DNA of 64,000 bases from Neorhizobium huautlense (GTDB lineage Bacteria; Pseudomonadota; Alphaproteobacteria; Rhizobiales; Rhizobiaceae): contig NZ_PVBM01000011.1 in NCBI RefSeq assembly GCF_002968575.1, positions 1 to 64,000 on the forward strand. The letters run 5' to 3'. How positions within the stretch are numbered: the stretch's first letter is position 1; every line of letters starts with the position of its first letter. Below the pieces are notes generated by a model, which was not told the DNA's origin, ran no database searches, and was given only the letters and a program-made list of their open reading frames with translations. A program made the translations under genes and the position numbers. Below are positions 1 through 9,386 of this stretch, in pieces.

Positions 1-478
1 TCGGTCCCAACCAGCATGCGCCAATCAATCAGTGATTTCTTCAGAACGAAAGTCGTCGTCGCCAGCAGCGCCGCCGCCCTCGTCAGTGAGCGGGGTTATA
101 AATCCATGCCCACAAACAAGTCAACAGGCTTGATTTGGAATTTTCCAGAAAAATCATAACCTACTGATTTCTCTGGAAAGTTTCGGGAAAACGCCAAAAA
201 ACCCTGTCCCTTTGGAACTGCGACGCCGTTGCAAAGCCCGCGAGACGGCCGCCAGCGGGCGGGCGCCCCAAATTTGCCCCGACATGATCACAATCTCATG
301 GTTACCAGAGAGTAGATGGGGATTCGCAGGCCGATTTCAAGCAATGCACGCCTTTGCAACCTGGCCGATTTGACTCTCCTGTTTGAAACGGGCACATGTT
401 TGGCCCAAGGTTCCAAAGGCAGAATGTCTATTCTGCATGCGGTATTAACGAGTATCAGGGAACTGGCTTAAGACTGGC
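1..478. other. Non-coding stretch at left edge, upstream of the M23 peptidase gene
   Basis: I find no convincing gene on either strand here. The only structure I can point to is a perfect 7-bp inverted repeat (GCAGAAT, four-base loop, ATTCTGC) at 419-436, about 43 bases before the peptidase start. It could be an operator or a short hairpin in the 5' leader. No clear ribosome binding site precedes the ATG at 479, and I could not identify a convincing promoter. Confidence 0.4.
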
Positions 479-2422
479 ATGATCACGGCCCGCAGCATGC
501 TCCGCTCACTCGGCAACGAACCGCCGATCCTCGCCGACGGCCGTCGTGCTCCGGATCGCCGGGAGATTTCGCTCCGTTGGCTGTCGGGCACCTTTCTGAC
601 CGGCATAACCTCTTCGATCCTGATGGGTGTCGCTTTGTTTGCCGCCCTCGACGGGCGCCGGCAGCTTGCCATCCCCGCGGAGGCTTCCGCCTCGATCCCG
701 ACCAATGACTCCGACAGCGCTTCCCGCGGCAAACGCCTTCTTGCCGGCAATATCGTCGCCATGCCGACCGACCGGAAGATCCTGGAGGTCTCCACCGTCG
801 CCCATGAGGGAAGCAAGGAGGTTGTTCGCCGGCGGCCCTTCGCCCATGTGAAGATGACGCTTGCCGCCAATCACGTAGCGCAGGAGGATTATCCGGCTTT
901 CGACCCGCTGACGATCTTCTCTTCCAGCGAGACTCCTCCGCCGGCGGCGGCTCGCGCCGGCACCATTTACGGCTCCAACGTCGAATCCGAAGTCAGCCTA
1001 CAGACCGTCGCCTTTCCGGTAAAGGGCAGCGCCTATGCCTATGCCCCGACGATGACGCTGGAGGAGGTGGAGGAAAACGTCCGTTCCAACGGTTCCGTCC
1101 TCACCGACGGCAATACCCAGCTCTCTGCCCTCTATTACGTCGACCCCCAGCGTTTCTCCTCCAAGGACGACGATGGCGGCCTCGACATAACCGCGGGGCT
1201 TTCGGCGCGTATCGTCGAGGAGAACATATCGGTTTCGGCCCCCGAGCCGATCACCTCGCGTACACGCGAATATGCCGATGACATCATTCCCGTCCGCAAG
1301 CCCGAAACCGTGACGCAGGCCATGACGGAAGTCGGTTACCCGGAGGGCAAGGCCCGCGAAATATCCGGCTATCTGCAATCCCGGCTCGGTGAAGCCGATC
1401 TTGGCCCGGGCGACGTGCTGCGCATCGGCGTGATCCAGCAAGGCGACATGGTTCTGGTCGTCCGCGCCAGCCTTTATCGGAAGGGCAGGCATCAGGTGAC
1501 CGTGGCGCTTGATGACCATGGTCGGTTTGTGGATGGCGAGGAGCCGCCGATGCTGGATGCGGTCGCCTCTGCCTTCAGCGAGCAGCCGCCGCAGATCGTC
1601 ACCGGCCGGGAATTGCCGCGCGTCTATGACGGCATCTATCGCGCCGCCCTCTCCTATGGCATGAGCAAGGAGATGACCGGCCTGCTGGTGAAGCTGCTGG
1701 CGAGCAATGTCGACCTTCAGGCGCAGTTGAAGCCCACCGACCGGATCGAAGCCTTCTTCTCCGTTACCGACGAGAAAGGCCAGGCTGGCAAGAATTCCGA
1801 ACTCCTCTTCGTGGACGCCCATTTCGGCGAAACGTCGACACGCTTTTATCGTTTCCAGAATGTCGATGACAATTCGATCGACTATTTCGACGAGAACGGA
1901 AAAAGCATACGGCAGTTCCTGCTGCGCAATCCACTCCCCAACGGCCGCATGACCTCCGGCTTCGGCATGCGCGGCCATCCGCTTCTTGGCGGTTATGCCC
2001 GTCTCCACACCGGCGTCGACTGGGCGGCCCCCCGAGGAACCCCGATCATCGCTGCCGGCAACGGCGTGGTGGAAAAAGCCGGCTGGGATTCCGGCGGTTA
2101 CGGCAACCAGACGATTATCCGGCATGCCAACGGCTATGAATCCTCCTACAACCACCAGAGCGCGATCGCGTCCGGCATTCGCGAAGGTGCGAAGGTAACC
2201 CAGGGCCAGGTGATCGGTTATGTCGGCTCGACCGGCCAATCCACCGGTTCGCATCTGCACTACGAGCTGATCGTCAACGGCACCAAGGTCGATCCGATGA
2301 AGGTCCGTCTTCCCGGCGGCAGCTCGCTGAGCGGCAAGGCGCTCGTCCGTTTCGAAGAGGAACGCAAGCGTATCGACGCCCTCCTCAACACCCAGCCGCC
2401 GGACGAAGTCGCCAGCCGGTAA
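479..2422 (+). CDS. M23 family metallopeptidase (LytM-type, membrane anchored)
   Basis: A 647-residue envelope protein. Residues about 34-56 form one hydrophobic segment near the N-terminus, so the rest is probably periplasmic. The C-terminal third is a peptidase M23 (LytM) domain with the expected zinc and catalytic residues: H510 and D514 in the HTGVDWAAP stretch, and H592/H594 in HLHYEL. Family members cleave peptide cross-links in peptidoglycan, or act as degenerate amidase activators; here the metal ligands are present, so an active endopeptidase is plausible. The long region between membrane segment and catalytic domain (about 57-470) is not one I can assign. The gene stands alone on the plus strand and ends at a terminator shared with clpB. 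ATG at 479 has only a weak ribosome binding site. Confidence 0.85.
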   Translation: MITARSMLRSLGNEPPILADGRRAPDRREISLRWLSGTFLTGITSSILMGVALFAALDGRRQLAIPAEASASIPTNDSDSASRGKRLLAGNIVAMPTDRKILEVSTVAHEGSKEVVRRRPFAHVKMTLAANHVAQEDYPAFDPLTIFSSSETPPPAAARAGTIYGSNVESEVSLQTVAFPVKGSAYAYAPTMTLEEVEENVRSNGSVLTDGNTQLSALYYVDPQRFSSKDDDGGLDITAGLSARIVEENISVSAPEPITSRTREYADDIIPVRKPETVTQAMTEVGYPEGKAREISGYLQSRLGEADLGPGDVLRIGVIQQGDMVLVVRASLYRKGRHQVTVALDDHGRFVDGEEPPMLDAVASAFSEQPPQIVTGRELPRVYDGIYRAALSYGMSKEMTGLLVKLLASNVDLQAQLKPTDRIEAFFSVTDEKGQAGKNSELLFVDAHFGETSTRFYRFQNVDDNSIDYFDENGKSIRQFLLRNPLPNGRMTSGFGMRGHPLLGGYARLHTGVDWAAPRGTPIIAAGNGVVEKAGWDSGGYGNQTIIRHANGYESSYNHQSAIASGIREGAKVTQGQVIGYVGSTGQSTGSHLHYELIVNGTKVDPMKVRLPGGSSLSGKALVRFEEERKRIDALLNTQPPDEVASR

Positions 2423-2443
2423 TCCTCCCGATCTCGGACATGA

Positions 2444-2475
2444 AAATGGCGGCCGAAGCCGCCATTTGCTTTTTG
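2444..2475. terminator. Bidirectional intrinsic terminator between the M23 peptidase and clpB
   Basis: A perfect 10-bp stem (arms 2444-2453 and 2458-2467, loop CGAA) is followed by a T-run on the plus strand and preceded by an A-run, which reads as T on the minus strand. It lies 21 bases after the peptidase stop and 24 bases beyond the clpB stop, so it should serve both convergent genes. Confidence 0.85.
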
Positions 2476-2490
2476 TCTGTTCGCTTGGCC

Positions 2491-5091
2491 TTACGCCGCC
2501 TCGCTGACGTCCCGTTTGACGCGGAACAGAAGCCGGTCGGAACCCGAACTGACCGCTACGATCGAAGCATCCGGGATCTGGCCGCCGAGGATCTGCTCGG
2601 CAAGCGGGTCCTGCAGATATTTCTGGATCACCCGCTTCAGCGGCCGCGCGCCATAGACCGGATCGTAGCCTTTTTCCGCCAGCCATTCGCGGGCATCCTG
2701 GCCGAGATCGATGCCGATCTTGCGCTCGGCAAGCAGGTTCAGGAGCCGCTTCATCTGTATGTCGACAATCGCCCCCATCTCGCTGCGGCGCAGGCGATGG
2801 AAGAGGATGATTTCGTCGACGCGGTTGAGGAATTCCGGACGGAACGAAGCCTTGACCACGTCCATCACCTGATCGCGAACACTGTCGACGTCTTCACCCT
2901 CACGCAGGCTGGTAAGATATTCCGCGCCGAGGTTGGAGGTCATGATGATGATCGTGTTCTTGAAGTCGACCGTCCGGCCCTGCCCGTCCGTCAGGCGCCC
3001 GTCATCGAGCACCTGCAGGAGAACGTTGAAGACGTCGGGATGCGCTTTCTCGATCTCGTCGAACAGCACCACCTGGTAAGGCTTGCGGCGGACCGCTTCC
3101 GTCAGCGCGCCGCCTTCTTCGTAGCCGACATAACCGGGAGGCGCACCGATCAGGCGTGCCACGGAGTGCTTTTCCATGTACTCCGACATGTCGATGCGCA
3201 CCATCGCGGCCTCGTCGTCGAACAGGAAGCGGGCGAGCGACTTCGTCAGCTCCGTCTTACCGACACCGGTCGGACCGAGGAAGATGAACGAGCCGATAGG
3301 CCGGTTCGGATCCTGCAGACCGGCACGCGAACGGCGGACTGCGCGCGAAACCGCCTGCACGGCATCCCCTTGGCCGACCACGGATTTCGCCAGTTCGTCT
3401 TCCATCCGAAGCAGCTTTTCGCGCTCGCCTTCCAGCATCTTGTCGACCGGAATCCCCGTCCACCGGGAAACGACATGGGCGATCGCATCAGGCGTCACGA
3501 CTTCCTGCACCATGGCATTGGTCGAATTGTCCTTGGCTTCGGCATCCTCGAGGCGCTTTTCCAGATCGGGGATGACGCCATAGGTCAGTTCGCCGGCGCG
3601 CTGGTATTCACCCTTGCGCTGGGCGGTCGCCAGCTCGTTGCGGGCTTCGTCAAGCTGCCGCTTGAGGTCGGCGGCAAGGCCGAGCTTCTGCTTTTCCGCC
3701 TGCCAGCGGGCCGTCAGCGCATCCGCCTGTTCCTCAAGCGAAGTTACCTCGCCTTCCAGACGCTGCAGCCGGTCGGCCGAGGCGCAGTCGGTTTCCTTCT
3801 TTAGCGCTTCCCGCTCGATCTTGAGCTGCATGATGCGGCGGTCGAGCTCGTCAAGCTCTTCAGGCTTCGAATCCACCTGCATGCGCAGCCGCGAGGCGGC
3901 CTCGTCCATCAGGTCGATCGCCTTGTCCGGCAGGAATCGGTCGGTGATATAGCGGTTGGAAAGCGTCGCAGCCGCGACAAGCGCCGAATCCGAAATGCGG
4001 ACCTTGTGGTGCTGTTCGTACTTTTCCTTCAAGCCGCGCAGGATCGAGATCGTGTCCTCGACGGTCGGCTCATCGACCATGACCGGCTGGAAACGCCGGG
4101 CAAGGGCTGCATCCTTTTCCACATGCTTGCGGTATTCGTCGAGCGTGGTCGCCCCGACGCAATGCAGCTCGCCACGGGCAAGCGCCGGCTTCAGGAGGTT
4201 GGACGCATCCATCGCGCCTTCGGACTTGCCGGCGCCGACCAGCGTGTGCATCTCGTCGATGAAGAGGATGATCTCGCCGTTTTCCGACTGCACCTCGTTC
4301 AGAACGCTCTTCAGCCGTTCCTCGAATTCGCCGCGATATTTCGCTCCGGCAATCAGCGCGCCCATATCGAGCGCCATCAGCTTCTTGTCTTTCAGGCTTT
4401 CCGGCACGTCGCCGTTGACGATGCGCAATGCCAGACCCTCGGCGATCGCCGTCTTGCCGACGCCGGGCTCGCCGATAAGGACCGGATTATTCTTGGTGCG
4501 GCGGGAAAGGACCTGGATCGTGCGGCGGATTTCGTCGTCGCGGCCGATGACCGGATCGAGCTTGCCGTCGCGGGCTTCCGCCGTCAGGTCGCGCGCATAT
4601 TTCTTCAGCGCCTCGAAGCCCTGTTCGGCATTGGCGCTGTCAGCCGTGCGGCCCTTGCGGATATCGTTGATGACCTGATTGAGGCCCTGCGCGGTCACCC
4701 CGGCCTTTTTCAGCGTCGCGGCGGTGGAAGCCGAACTCTCGATGATAAGCGCGAGAAGCAGGCGTTCGACGGTGACGAAACTGTCGCCGGCCTTCTTGGC
4801 GGCGTCCTCGGCCGTCGAAAACACCTTGGCGAGCGGCTGGGAAAGGTAGATTTCACCGCTGCCGCCGGATACCTTCGGCAGTTTGGCAAGGGCTGCGTCG
4901 TTGGCGATGCGCGCTTCCTTGGCGCTGCCGCCGGCGCGCTCGATAAGCGAGGATGCCATGCCCTGATCGTCGTCGAGCAGGACTTTCAGCACGTGCTCGG
5001 GGGCAAACTGCTGGTGTCCCGAAGCCAGAGCCTGGGTCTGGGCCGACTGCAGGAAACCGCGGACGCGCTCGGAATATTTTTCGATGTTCAT
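2491..5091 (-). CDS. clpB: ATP-dependent disaggregase chaperone ClpB
   Basis: An 866-residue Hsp100 protein, the usual ClpB length. In order it has the Clp N-terminal repeat domain, a first AAA+ module (Walker [14 protein letters not shown]), the long coiled-coil middle domain that separates ClpB from ClpA/ClpC, and a second AAA+ module (Walker [14 protein letters not shown]). It works in the cytoplasm with DnaK to extract polypeptides from aggregates. I chose the ATG at 5091 (protein begins [10 protein letters not shown]) over an upstream in-frame codon because GGAGG sits just before it and it matches the family start. A heat-shock type promoter candidate lies about 100 bases upstream at 5197-5225. 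Confidence 0.98.
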   Translation of the reverse strand: MNIEKYSERVRGFLQSAQTQALASGHQQFAPEHVLKVLLDDDQGMASSLIERAGGSAKEARIANDAALAKLPKVSGGSGEIYLSQPLAKVFSTAEDAAKKAGDSFVTVERLLLALIIESSASTAATLKKAGVTAQGLNQVINDIRKGRTADSANAEQGFEALKKYARDLTAEARDGKLDPVIGRDDEIRRTIQVLSRRTKNNPVLIGEPGVGKTAIAEGLALRIVNGDVPESLKDKKLMALDMGALIAGAKYRGEFEERLKSVLNEVQSENGEIILFIDEMHTLVGAGKSEGAMDASNLLKPALARGELHCVGATTLDEYRKHVEKDAALARRFQPVMVDEPTVEDTISILRGLKEKYEQHHKVRISDSALVAAATLSNRYITDRFLPDKAIDLMDEAASRLRMQVDSKPEELDELDRRIMQLKIEREALKKETDCASADRLQRLEGEVTSLEEQADALTARWQAEKQKLGLAADLKRQLDEARNELATAQRKGEYQRAGELTYGVIPDLEKRLEDAEAKDNSTNAMVQEVVTPDAIAHVVSRWTGIPVDKMLEGEREKLLRMEDELAKSVVGQGDAVQAVSRAVRRSRAGLQDPNRPIGSFIFLGPTGVGKTELTKSLARFLFDDEAAMVRIDMSEYMEKHSVARLIGAPPGYVGYEEGGALTEAVRRKPYQVVLFDEIEKAHPDVFNVLLQVLDDGRLTDGQGRTVDFKNTIIIMTSNLGAEYLTSLREGEDVDSVRDQVMDVVKASFRPEFLNRVDEIILFHRLRRSEMGAIVDIQMKRLLNLLAERKIGIDLGQDAREWLAEKGYDPVYGARPLKRVIQKYLQDPLAEQILGGQIPDASIVAVSSGSDRLLFRVKRDVSEAA

Positions 5092-5404
5092 TCTCTGACC
5101 TCCAGTGATCGACCTGCCCTTTATAAGGCACAAGCCGATGATTGAGATTGAGCTCCCTCAAAGGCGAGCCCTGCCGATCGCTCGGCGTTGCTGGAGATAT
5201 GGTAAGGGCTTTTGAGGATTTAAAGAACCGGCGGAGGAGGTTTTGATCCTCTTTTCGCGAAAGGCGATGGACAACTGAACTGGTTGAAAGACCGGCTTCG
5301 CGCCAAGCGGCCATAAGGCCAAGCGCGCGGATACTTCGATCCTGACCGAAGCTTTGCTTTATCCAAACTGGCAATAAGGGCCAATCACAATTGGAACCCG
5401 CGCC
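5092..5404. other. Intergenic region between divergent clpB and MFS transporter genes
   Basis: This 313-base stretch holds the clpB leader and its candidate heat-shock promoter (5197-5225). The half nearer the MFS gene shows no recognisable operator or strong ribosome binding site before the ATG at 5405. Longer frames crossing it are out-of-frame readings of clpB. Confidence 0.5.
5197..5225 (-). promoter_or_regulatory. Candidate RpoH (sigma-32 type) promoter for clpB
   Basis: Read on the minus strand the site is CTTTAA, 17 bases, CCATAT. The consensus I recall for rhizobial RpoH promoters is CTTGAA-N17-CCANNT, so this has one mismatch and the exact spacing. It would start transcription near 5190 and give a leader of roughly 100 bases before the clpB ATG. 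The assignment rests on motif and gene identity only. Confidence 0.5.
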
Positions 5405-6691
5405 ATGACATCTTCACCAGCATCTAAAAAGCCGCCCTTTTTCGGCTGGCGCGTCGTCACTGCTACTTTTATCCTCGCAATATTTGGCTGGGGTGTCGGT
5501 TTTTATGGCCCCCCGATCTACTTGCAGATGGTGGTTCAGCGGACAGGATGGTCGGTCACGCTCGTATCGACTGCCGTCACGCTGCACTTTCTCGTCGGCG
5601 CAGCAGTCGTTGCGAACCTTCCTCGACTTTATCGGCTTTTAAGCGTTCCCGTTGTAACCGTTACTGGAGCCGCTTTTCTCGCCGTCGGTGTTGGCGGCTG
5701 GTCTGTGGCCGATCAGCCCTGGCACCTGTTTGCAGCCGCTCTGTTAACCGGAACGGGTTGGGTGGCAATGGGCGCTGCCGCCGTCAACGCCATCATATCT
5801 CCCTGGTTTATCCGCAGCCGTCCGGCAGCATTGTCCATGGCTTACAATGGAGCGAGTGTGGGTGGTGTGATTTTCTCGCCCTTGTGGGTCATGCTCATCG
5901 CATCGAGCGGATTTTCTCAGGCAGCCTTCATCGTGGGAATTTCTATGGTCGCTACCGTGGCCGCGCTAGCTGTTCTGGTATTTTCCAAATCTCCCGAGAC
6001 ATTGGGTCAATCGCCGGACGGCCTCCAGCCAGGCCAGCTGGTTTCGCGGACGGCTCCTTCGCTCGCAGCGACCTTGCCACGCGGCTTGCTGTGGCGCGAC
6101 CGCCGCTTCATAACGCTTGCAGTAGGTATGGCTGCCGGGTTGTTCGCGCAGATAGGACTGCTGGCTCATCTTTTTTCCATCATGGTTCCGGTCTTCGGCT
6201 CGCAAACAGCAGGCCTCCTGATGGGTGGTGCAACCCTGTCGGCAATCGCCGGGCGCACCAGTATCGGCTGGTTGATGCCGATTTCGGCAGACCGTCGTTT
6301 GATCGCTTCCGCAAGTTATGGCGTCCAGATCATCGGCTCCCTGACGCTTTTGGCGGCGGGTGGAGAGACCACCGCGGCTATGATTGTCGGGGTCCTGCTT
6401 TTCGGCCTCGGCATTGGGAACGCCACGTCGCTTCCGCCTCTCATCGCACAGGTGGAATTCAACAAAGCCGATGTCTCGCGCGTGGTGCCGCTGATCGTGG
6501 CTTTGAGTCAAGCAGCATATGCTCTTGCACCTGCGCTGTTTGGCATCGCCAGGACAATCGCTGACCCCGCCGTTTTTCTATTGGCAATAGCGATCCAGTG
6601 CTTTGCGGTAACGGCCTTCCTATATGGGCGGCCCAAACGACCCTTTGGCGGGCCGAAGCGGACAATAAACCAGGTTTCAGACGTGCCATGA
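5405..6691 (+). CDS. Major facilitator superfamily transporter
   Basis: A 428-residue polytopic inner-membrane protein with about 12 hydrophobic segments starting at residue 15 and a central hydrophilic loop around residues 195-225, the usual MFS layout. The substrate cannot be read from the sequence. Its third codon positions look richer in A and T than in clpB or the prfA cluster, which suggests later acquisition. It converges on the DsrE gene. Together with the DsrE and AraC genes it forms a short block between clpB and the DUF4167 gene, which I expect to be closer together in related genomes. Confidence 0.85.
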   Translation: MTSSPASKKPPFFGWRVVTATFILAIFGWGVGFYGPPIYLQMVVQRTGWSVTLVSTAVTLHFLVGAAVVANLPRLYRLLSVPVVTVTGAAFLAVGVGGWSVADQPWHLFAAALLTGTGWVAMGAAAVNAIISPWFIRSRPAALSMAYNGASVGGVIFSPLWVMLIASSGFSQAAFIVGISMVATVAALAVLVFSKSPETLGQSPDGLQPGQLVSRTAPSLAATLPRGLLWRDRRFITLAVGMAAGLFAQIGLLAHLFSIMVPVFGSQTAGLLMGGATLSAIAGRTSIGWLMPISADRRLIASASYGVQIIGSLTLLAAGGETTAAMIVGVLLFGLGIGNATSLPPLIAQVEFNKADVSRVVPLIVALSQAAYALAPALFGIARTIADPAVFLLAIAIQCFAVTAFLYGRPKRPFGGPKRTINQVSDVP

Positions 6692-6738
6692 CGTTCAAGC
6701 CGGCACGAAAAATACGGCCGGCCCGACATATCCTGCGA

Positions 6739-7107
6739 TCAGAACGACAGTGTCGCCGCTCCCTCCTTGATCTCGGCATGCATCGCGCTTGCGCCGACCA
6801 CAACGACGCCGTCGAGAAGGTCGTCCTGCTCGTAGCCGCGAGACTTTACGCAGGGCGGGCAGGCCCAGATGGTGCCACCGCGGCTCTGGAAATCGGCGAT
6901 CGATTGCGCAAGCGGATCGAGCGGCGGGACATGGGTCATCTTCTGCCCGCCCTTGCGAACCAGGTCGATTGCGGCGCTGGTCAGGAAGACCGAGACCTTG
7001 AGCCCCGCGGTGATGCCGCCGTTGGCGATCGTGAAGGCGACGGACGAAAGTTCGGAATCGATGCCCTTGGTGACCAGCACCACCAGTTTGTCAGTTGCTG
7101 TTTGCAT
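6739..7107 (-). CDS. DsrE/DsrF-like family protein with CPPC motif
   Basis: A 122-residue cytoplasmic protein of the DsrE fold (start KLVVLVTKGIDSE, then alternating strands and helices). Family members carry or relay sulfur, or have peroxiredoxin-like annotations. The Cys pair C83/C86 in WACPPC, beside SRGY, is where the reactive cysteine sits in many relatives. The start at 7107 has a strong GGGAGGA site. It is divergent from the AraC-type regulator at 7177, with about 70 bases between them, so it may be that regulator's target. The physiological sulfur partner is unknown. Confidence 0.8.
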   Translation of the reverse strand: MQTATDKLVVLVTKGIDSELSSVAFTIANGGITAGLKVSVFLTSAAIDLVRKGGQKMTHVPPLDPLAQSIADFQSRGGTIWACPPCVKSRGYEQDDLLDGVVVVGASAMHAEIKEGAATLSF

Positions 7108-7176
7108 AGTATCCTCCCACAGTTGAATTGAACCTCTTCACTGTAGGAAGGCGGGCCGCACCCGTCTTTGGCCGAA

Positions 7177-8175
7177 ATGCGTGAAGCTTTGTCCGAAAAT
7201 CCTGATCACACTCTGGGTGTTGCGCGGGACGACGTGCTCTCGGCACTGCTCTCGACGATCCGCCTTACCGGGTCGCTTCAATTCTGCTTCATGCCCTCCG
7301 GAAACTGGCAGACGGACGCAACGCCCTCCATGGCAGGCCTCTCCGGAAGGCCGAGCGCTACGATACCGTTTCACATCGTCGTCGCCGGAAATTGCTGGCT
7401 GAAGATGGAAGAGGAAGAGGCCCTGCTGGAAACGGGCGACGTGGTCGTTTTTCCTTTTGGCACCGGGCATCAGCTGGGCGCGGGGGCCGACGGCTCGTTG
7501 GTCAATCCAACCCGCGAATTGCCGCCGAAGCCATGGCGGCAAATTCCCGTCATCCGGCATGGCGGCGACGGCCAGGGCGTCAGGCTGCTCTGCGGTTACC
7601 TTCAATGCGATGCACTGGGTTTTGTACCGTTCAAGCGGGCGCTGCCGAAGCTGATCCATGTAAGGACGCGCGGCGCCAACGACGGCGACTGGCTGCGGGC
7701 CACAATCCGCCAGATGGTGGACGAAGTCGACAGCCCGCGCGCAGGTGGGATTTCCATGCTGCCAAGGCTGACTGAAATCATCTTCATCGAGATCCTCCGC
7801 CACCGGATCATGATGGCGGAACCGCGGGCCACCGGCTGGCTGGCGGCGCTTGCCGACCCGGCGCTCTGCCGCTGCCTGTCGCTCATCCACGACGATCCGA
7901 AACGCGACTGGTCCTTGGAGGATTTGTGGGCAGCATCGGGCATGTCGCGCAGCGTGCTGGCGGAACGCTTCCAGACGGTGCTCGGCACCTCGCCCATCCG
8001 GTATGTGCGCGACTGGCGGCTCTATCTGGCGAGCGTTACGCTGGCGACGACGGGACAGGCGATCACCGCCATCGCCTATGAAGCCGGATATGCGACGGAG
8101 GCGGCTTTCAATCGCGCCTTCTCGCGGGCTTTCGGCAGCCCGCCGGCAACCTGGCGTACCGTTGCGCAGGCATGA
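7177..8175 (+). CDS. AraC family transcriptional regulator (cupin sensor)
   Basis: A 332-residue regulator. The N-terminal ~190 residues resemble the cupin_6 ligand-binding domain (FHIVVAGNCWLKMEEEE followed by LETGDVVVFPFGTGH). The C-terminal ~100 residues form an AraC double helix-turn-helix ending SRAFGSPPATWR. It is expected to bind DNA beside its own gene and control the divergent dsrE-like gene. ATG 7177 is preferred; an in-frame TTG lies three codons upstream at 7168 and neither has a clear ribosome binding site. The inducer is unknown. Confidence 0.88.
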   Translation: MREALSENPDHTLGVARDDVLSALLSTIRLTGSLQFCFMPSGNWQTDATPSMAGLSGRPSATIPFHIVVAGNCWLKMEEEEALLETGDVVVFPFGTGHQLGAGADGSLVNPTRELPPKPWRQIPVIRHGGDGQGVRLLCGYLQCDALGFVPFKRALPKLIHVRTRGANDGDWLRATIRQMVDEVDSPRAGGISMLPRLTEIIFIEILRHRIMMAEPRATGWLAALADPALCRCLSLIHDDPKRDWSLEDLWAASGMSRSVLAERFQTVLGTSPIRYVRDWRLYLASVTLATTGQAITAIAYEAGYATEAAFNRAFSRAFGSPPATWRTVAQA

Positions 8176-8221
8176 GCCGGAAGCCCAGGTGAAGGCGCCG
8201 CGTCATGACACCCCGGAAACA

Positions 8222-8250
8222 AAAACTCCGGCCCATCGGACCGGAGTTCT
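8222..8250 (-). terminator. Intrinsic terminator of the DUF4167 gene
   Basis: An 8-bp stem (AACTCCGG at 8224-8231 with CCGGAGTT at 8241-8248) is followed, on the minus strand, by TTTTTGTTT. It sits about 30 bases past the DUF4167 stop and also lies after the convergent AraC gene, though the plus-strand side has no T-run. Confidence 0.7.
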
Positions 8251-8277
8251 TGGATGTTCCGCCTGTTGACGGACGGC

Positions 8278-9084
8278 TTATTCGCCGGCTGCTTCCACCA
8301 GCGCCGGCGGCGCCTCTTCACTCGAAGCCTCGCCTTCCTCGGCGCCCTCACCGCGGCGCGGTCGGCGCGGACGGCTGCCGGCGTTGCGGCGGCGGCGCTC
8401 GCGCGGCGCGCCCTCAGCCTGGGCCTCTTCCTCGACAGCCACTTCCGCCGGAGTACCTTCGATCACCGGCTGTGGGCCGGATCCGTCGTCGACGACGGGA
8501 GCAGCTTCGGCAACCTGCGGAGCAGGACGCTCCTGGCGGCGGTCGCGGCGCTGTTCGCGGTCGCGGCGGTTTTCACGCGGCTGCTGTTCCCCGCCCTGCG
8601 CATTCTGGCTCTGAGCATTCTGCTCGCGGGGTTCGCGGCGTGGCTGTTGTTGCTGCGGCTGCGCGGTTTCGCCGGCCATCGCAGGCTGCTGCCCGAAACC
8701 GGCTTCTTCTGCGTCCATGGCTTCGAAATCATCCTGGTCGGCGGCATTGCCGTCGCGTTCCTGGAAGTCGCCGCGATCGTCACGCTGGAAGCGGTCCTGC
8801 ATCTGCGCCTGGGCGGCTGCGATGATGCGGTTATAGTGCTCTGCGTGTTGCAGATAGTTCTCGGCCATCACGCGGTCGCCGGAGCTCTGCGCATCCCGGG
8901 CAAGGGCTGCGTATTTTTCGGCGATATGCTGGGCTGTGCCGCGGATCTTCACGTCGGGGCCGGAACTGTCATACGTCCGGCTGAGAGGATTACCGCCCTT
9001 GCGGTTGAAGTTGTTGCCGCCGCCGCCGTTGTTATTGTTGCTGCCGCGCCCTCGACCGCGTTTGTTCTGCTGTCCTGGCCTCAT
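8278..9084 (-). CDS. DUF4167 domain-containing protein
   Basis: A 268-residue protein with the DUF4167 domain at the N-terminus (about residues 1-95: basic and Asn/Gly rich start, then NPLSRTYDSSGPDVKIRGTA and an AEKYAALARDA helix). It is followed by a long low-complexity tail rich in Gln, Glu, Arg and Pro. Function is not established. The basic, disordered ends resemble RNA-associated proteins, which is only a compositional inference. In the alphaproteobacteria I know it sits beside prfA-prmC, as here, suggesting a link with translation. It has its own terminator at 8222-8250 and about 300 bases of upstream DNA. Confidence 0.85.
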   Translation of the reverse strand: MRPGQQNKRGRGRGSNNNNGGGGNNFNRKGGNPLSRTYDSSGPDVKIRGTAQHIAEKYAALARDAQSSGDRVMAENYLQHAEHYNRIIAAAQAQMQDRFQRDDRGDFQERDGNAADQDDFEAMDAEEAGFGQQPAMAGETAQPQQQQPRREPREQNAQSQNAQGGEQQPRENRRDREQRRDRRQERPAPQVAEAAPVVDDGSGPQPVIEGTPAEVAVEEEAQAEGAPRERRRRNAGSRPRRPRRGEGAEEGEASSEEAPPALVEAAGE

Positions 9085-9386
9085 CTATCGTTCACCAACT
9101 CTCTGTCTTCGCTGATAAGGGGCCACGCGGTCCGCCGGTCAAAGGCCGGAGCAAGACTTCGCGTGCCGCGCACAGGACGAACAAAGCGTCCCGCCGCTTG
9201 TCTCATTTAATTAACTGAATCACGCACCGGGAATTGCTCAACCTTCGCAACTCTCCGAAAAGAGCAGGATCAAGGGTTGACCTTAAACCCGAACGAATCG
9301 CTGTTCATTCCCAGCCGCCCCAGTGCGTTCCTTGCAAGCTATCCCGCTTCCTGCGTGAATCCAAGCCTTTTCTTTTGCGTTCAAAA
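9085..9386. other. Intergenic region upstream of the DUF4167 gene
   Basis: These 302 bases lie between the prmC stop and the DUF4167 start, both minus strand. They probably hold the DUF4167 promoter and the 3' end of the prmC transcript. I see no convincing gene, hairpin with T-run, or operator-like palindrome. Confidence 0.4.

Noticed and set aside
998..2686. 562-residue minus-strand frame opposite the M23 peptidase
   Set aside because: Antisense shadow of a gene with clear M23 motifs and high-GC codon bias; no family features or ribosome site of its own.
2440..5145. Long plus-strand frames opposite clpB
   Set aside because: They mirror clpB codons; the compositions are Arg/His/Asp-rich in the way of antisense frames and show no domain.
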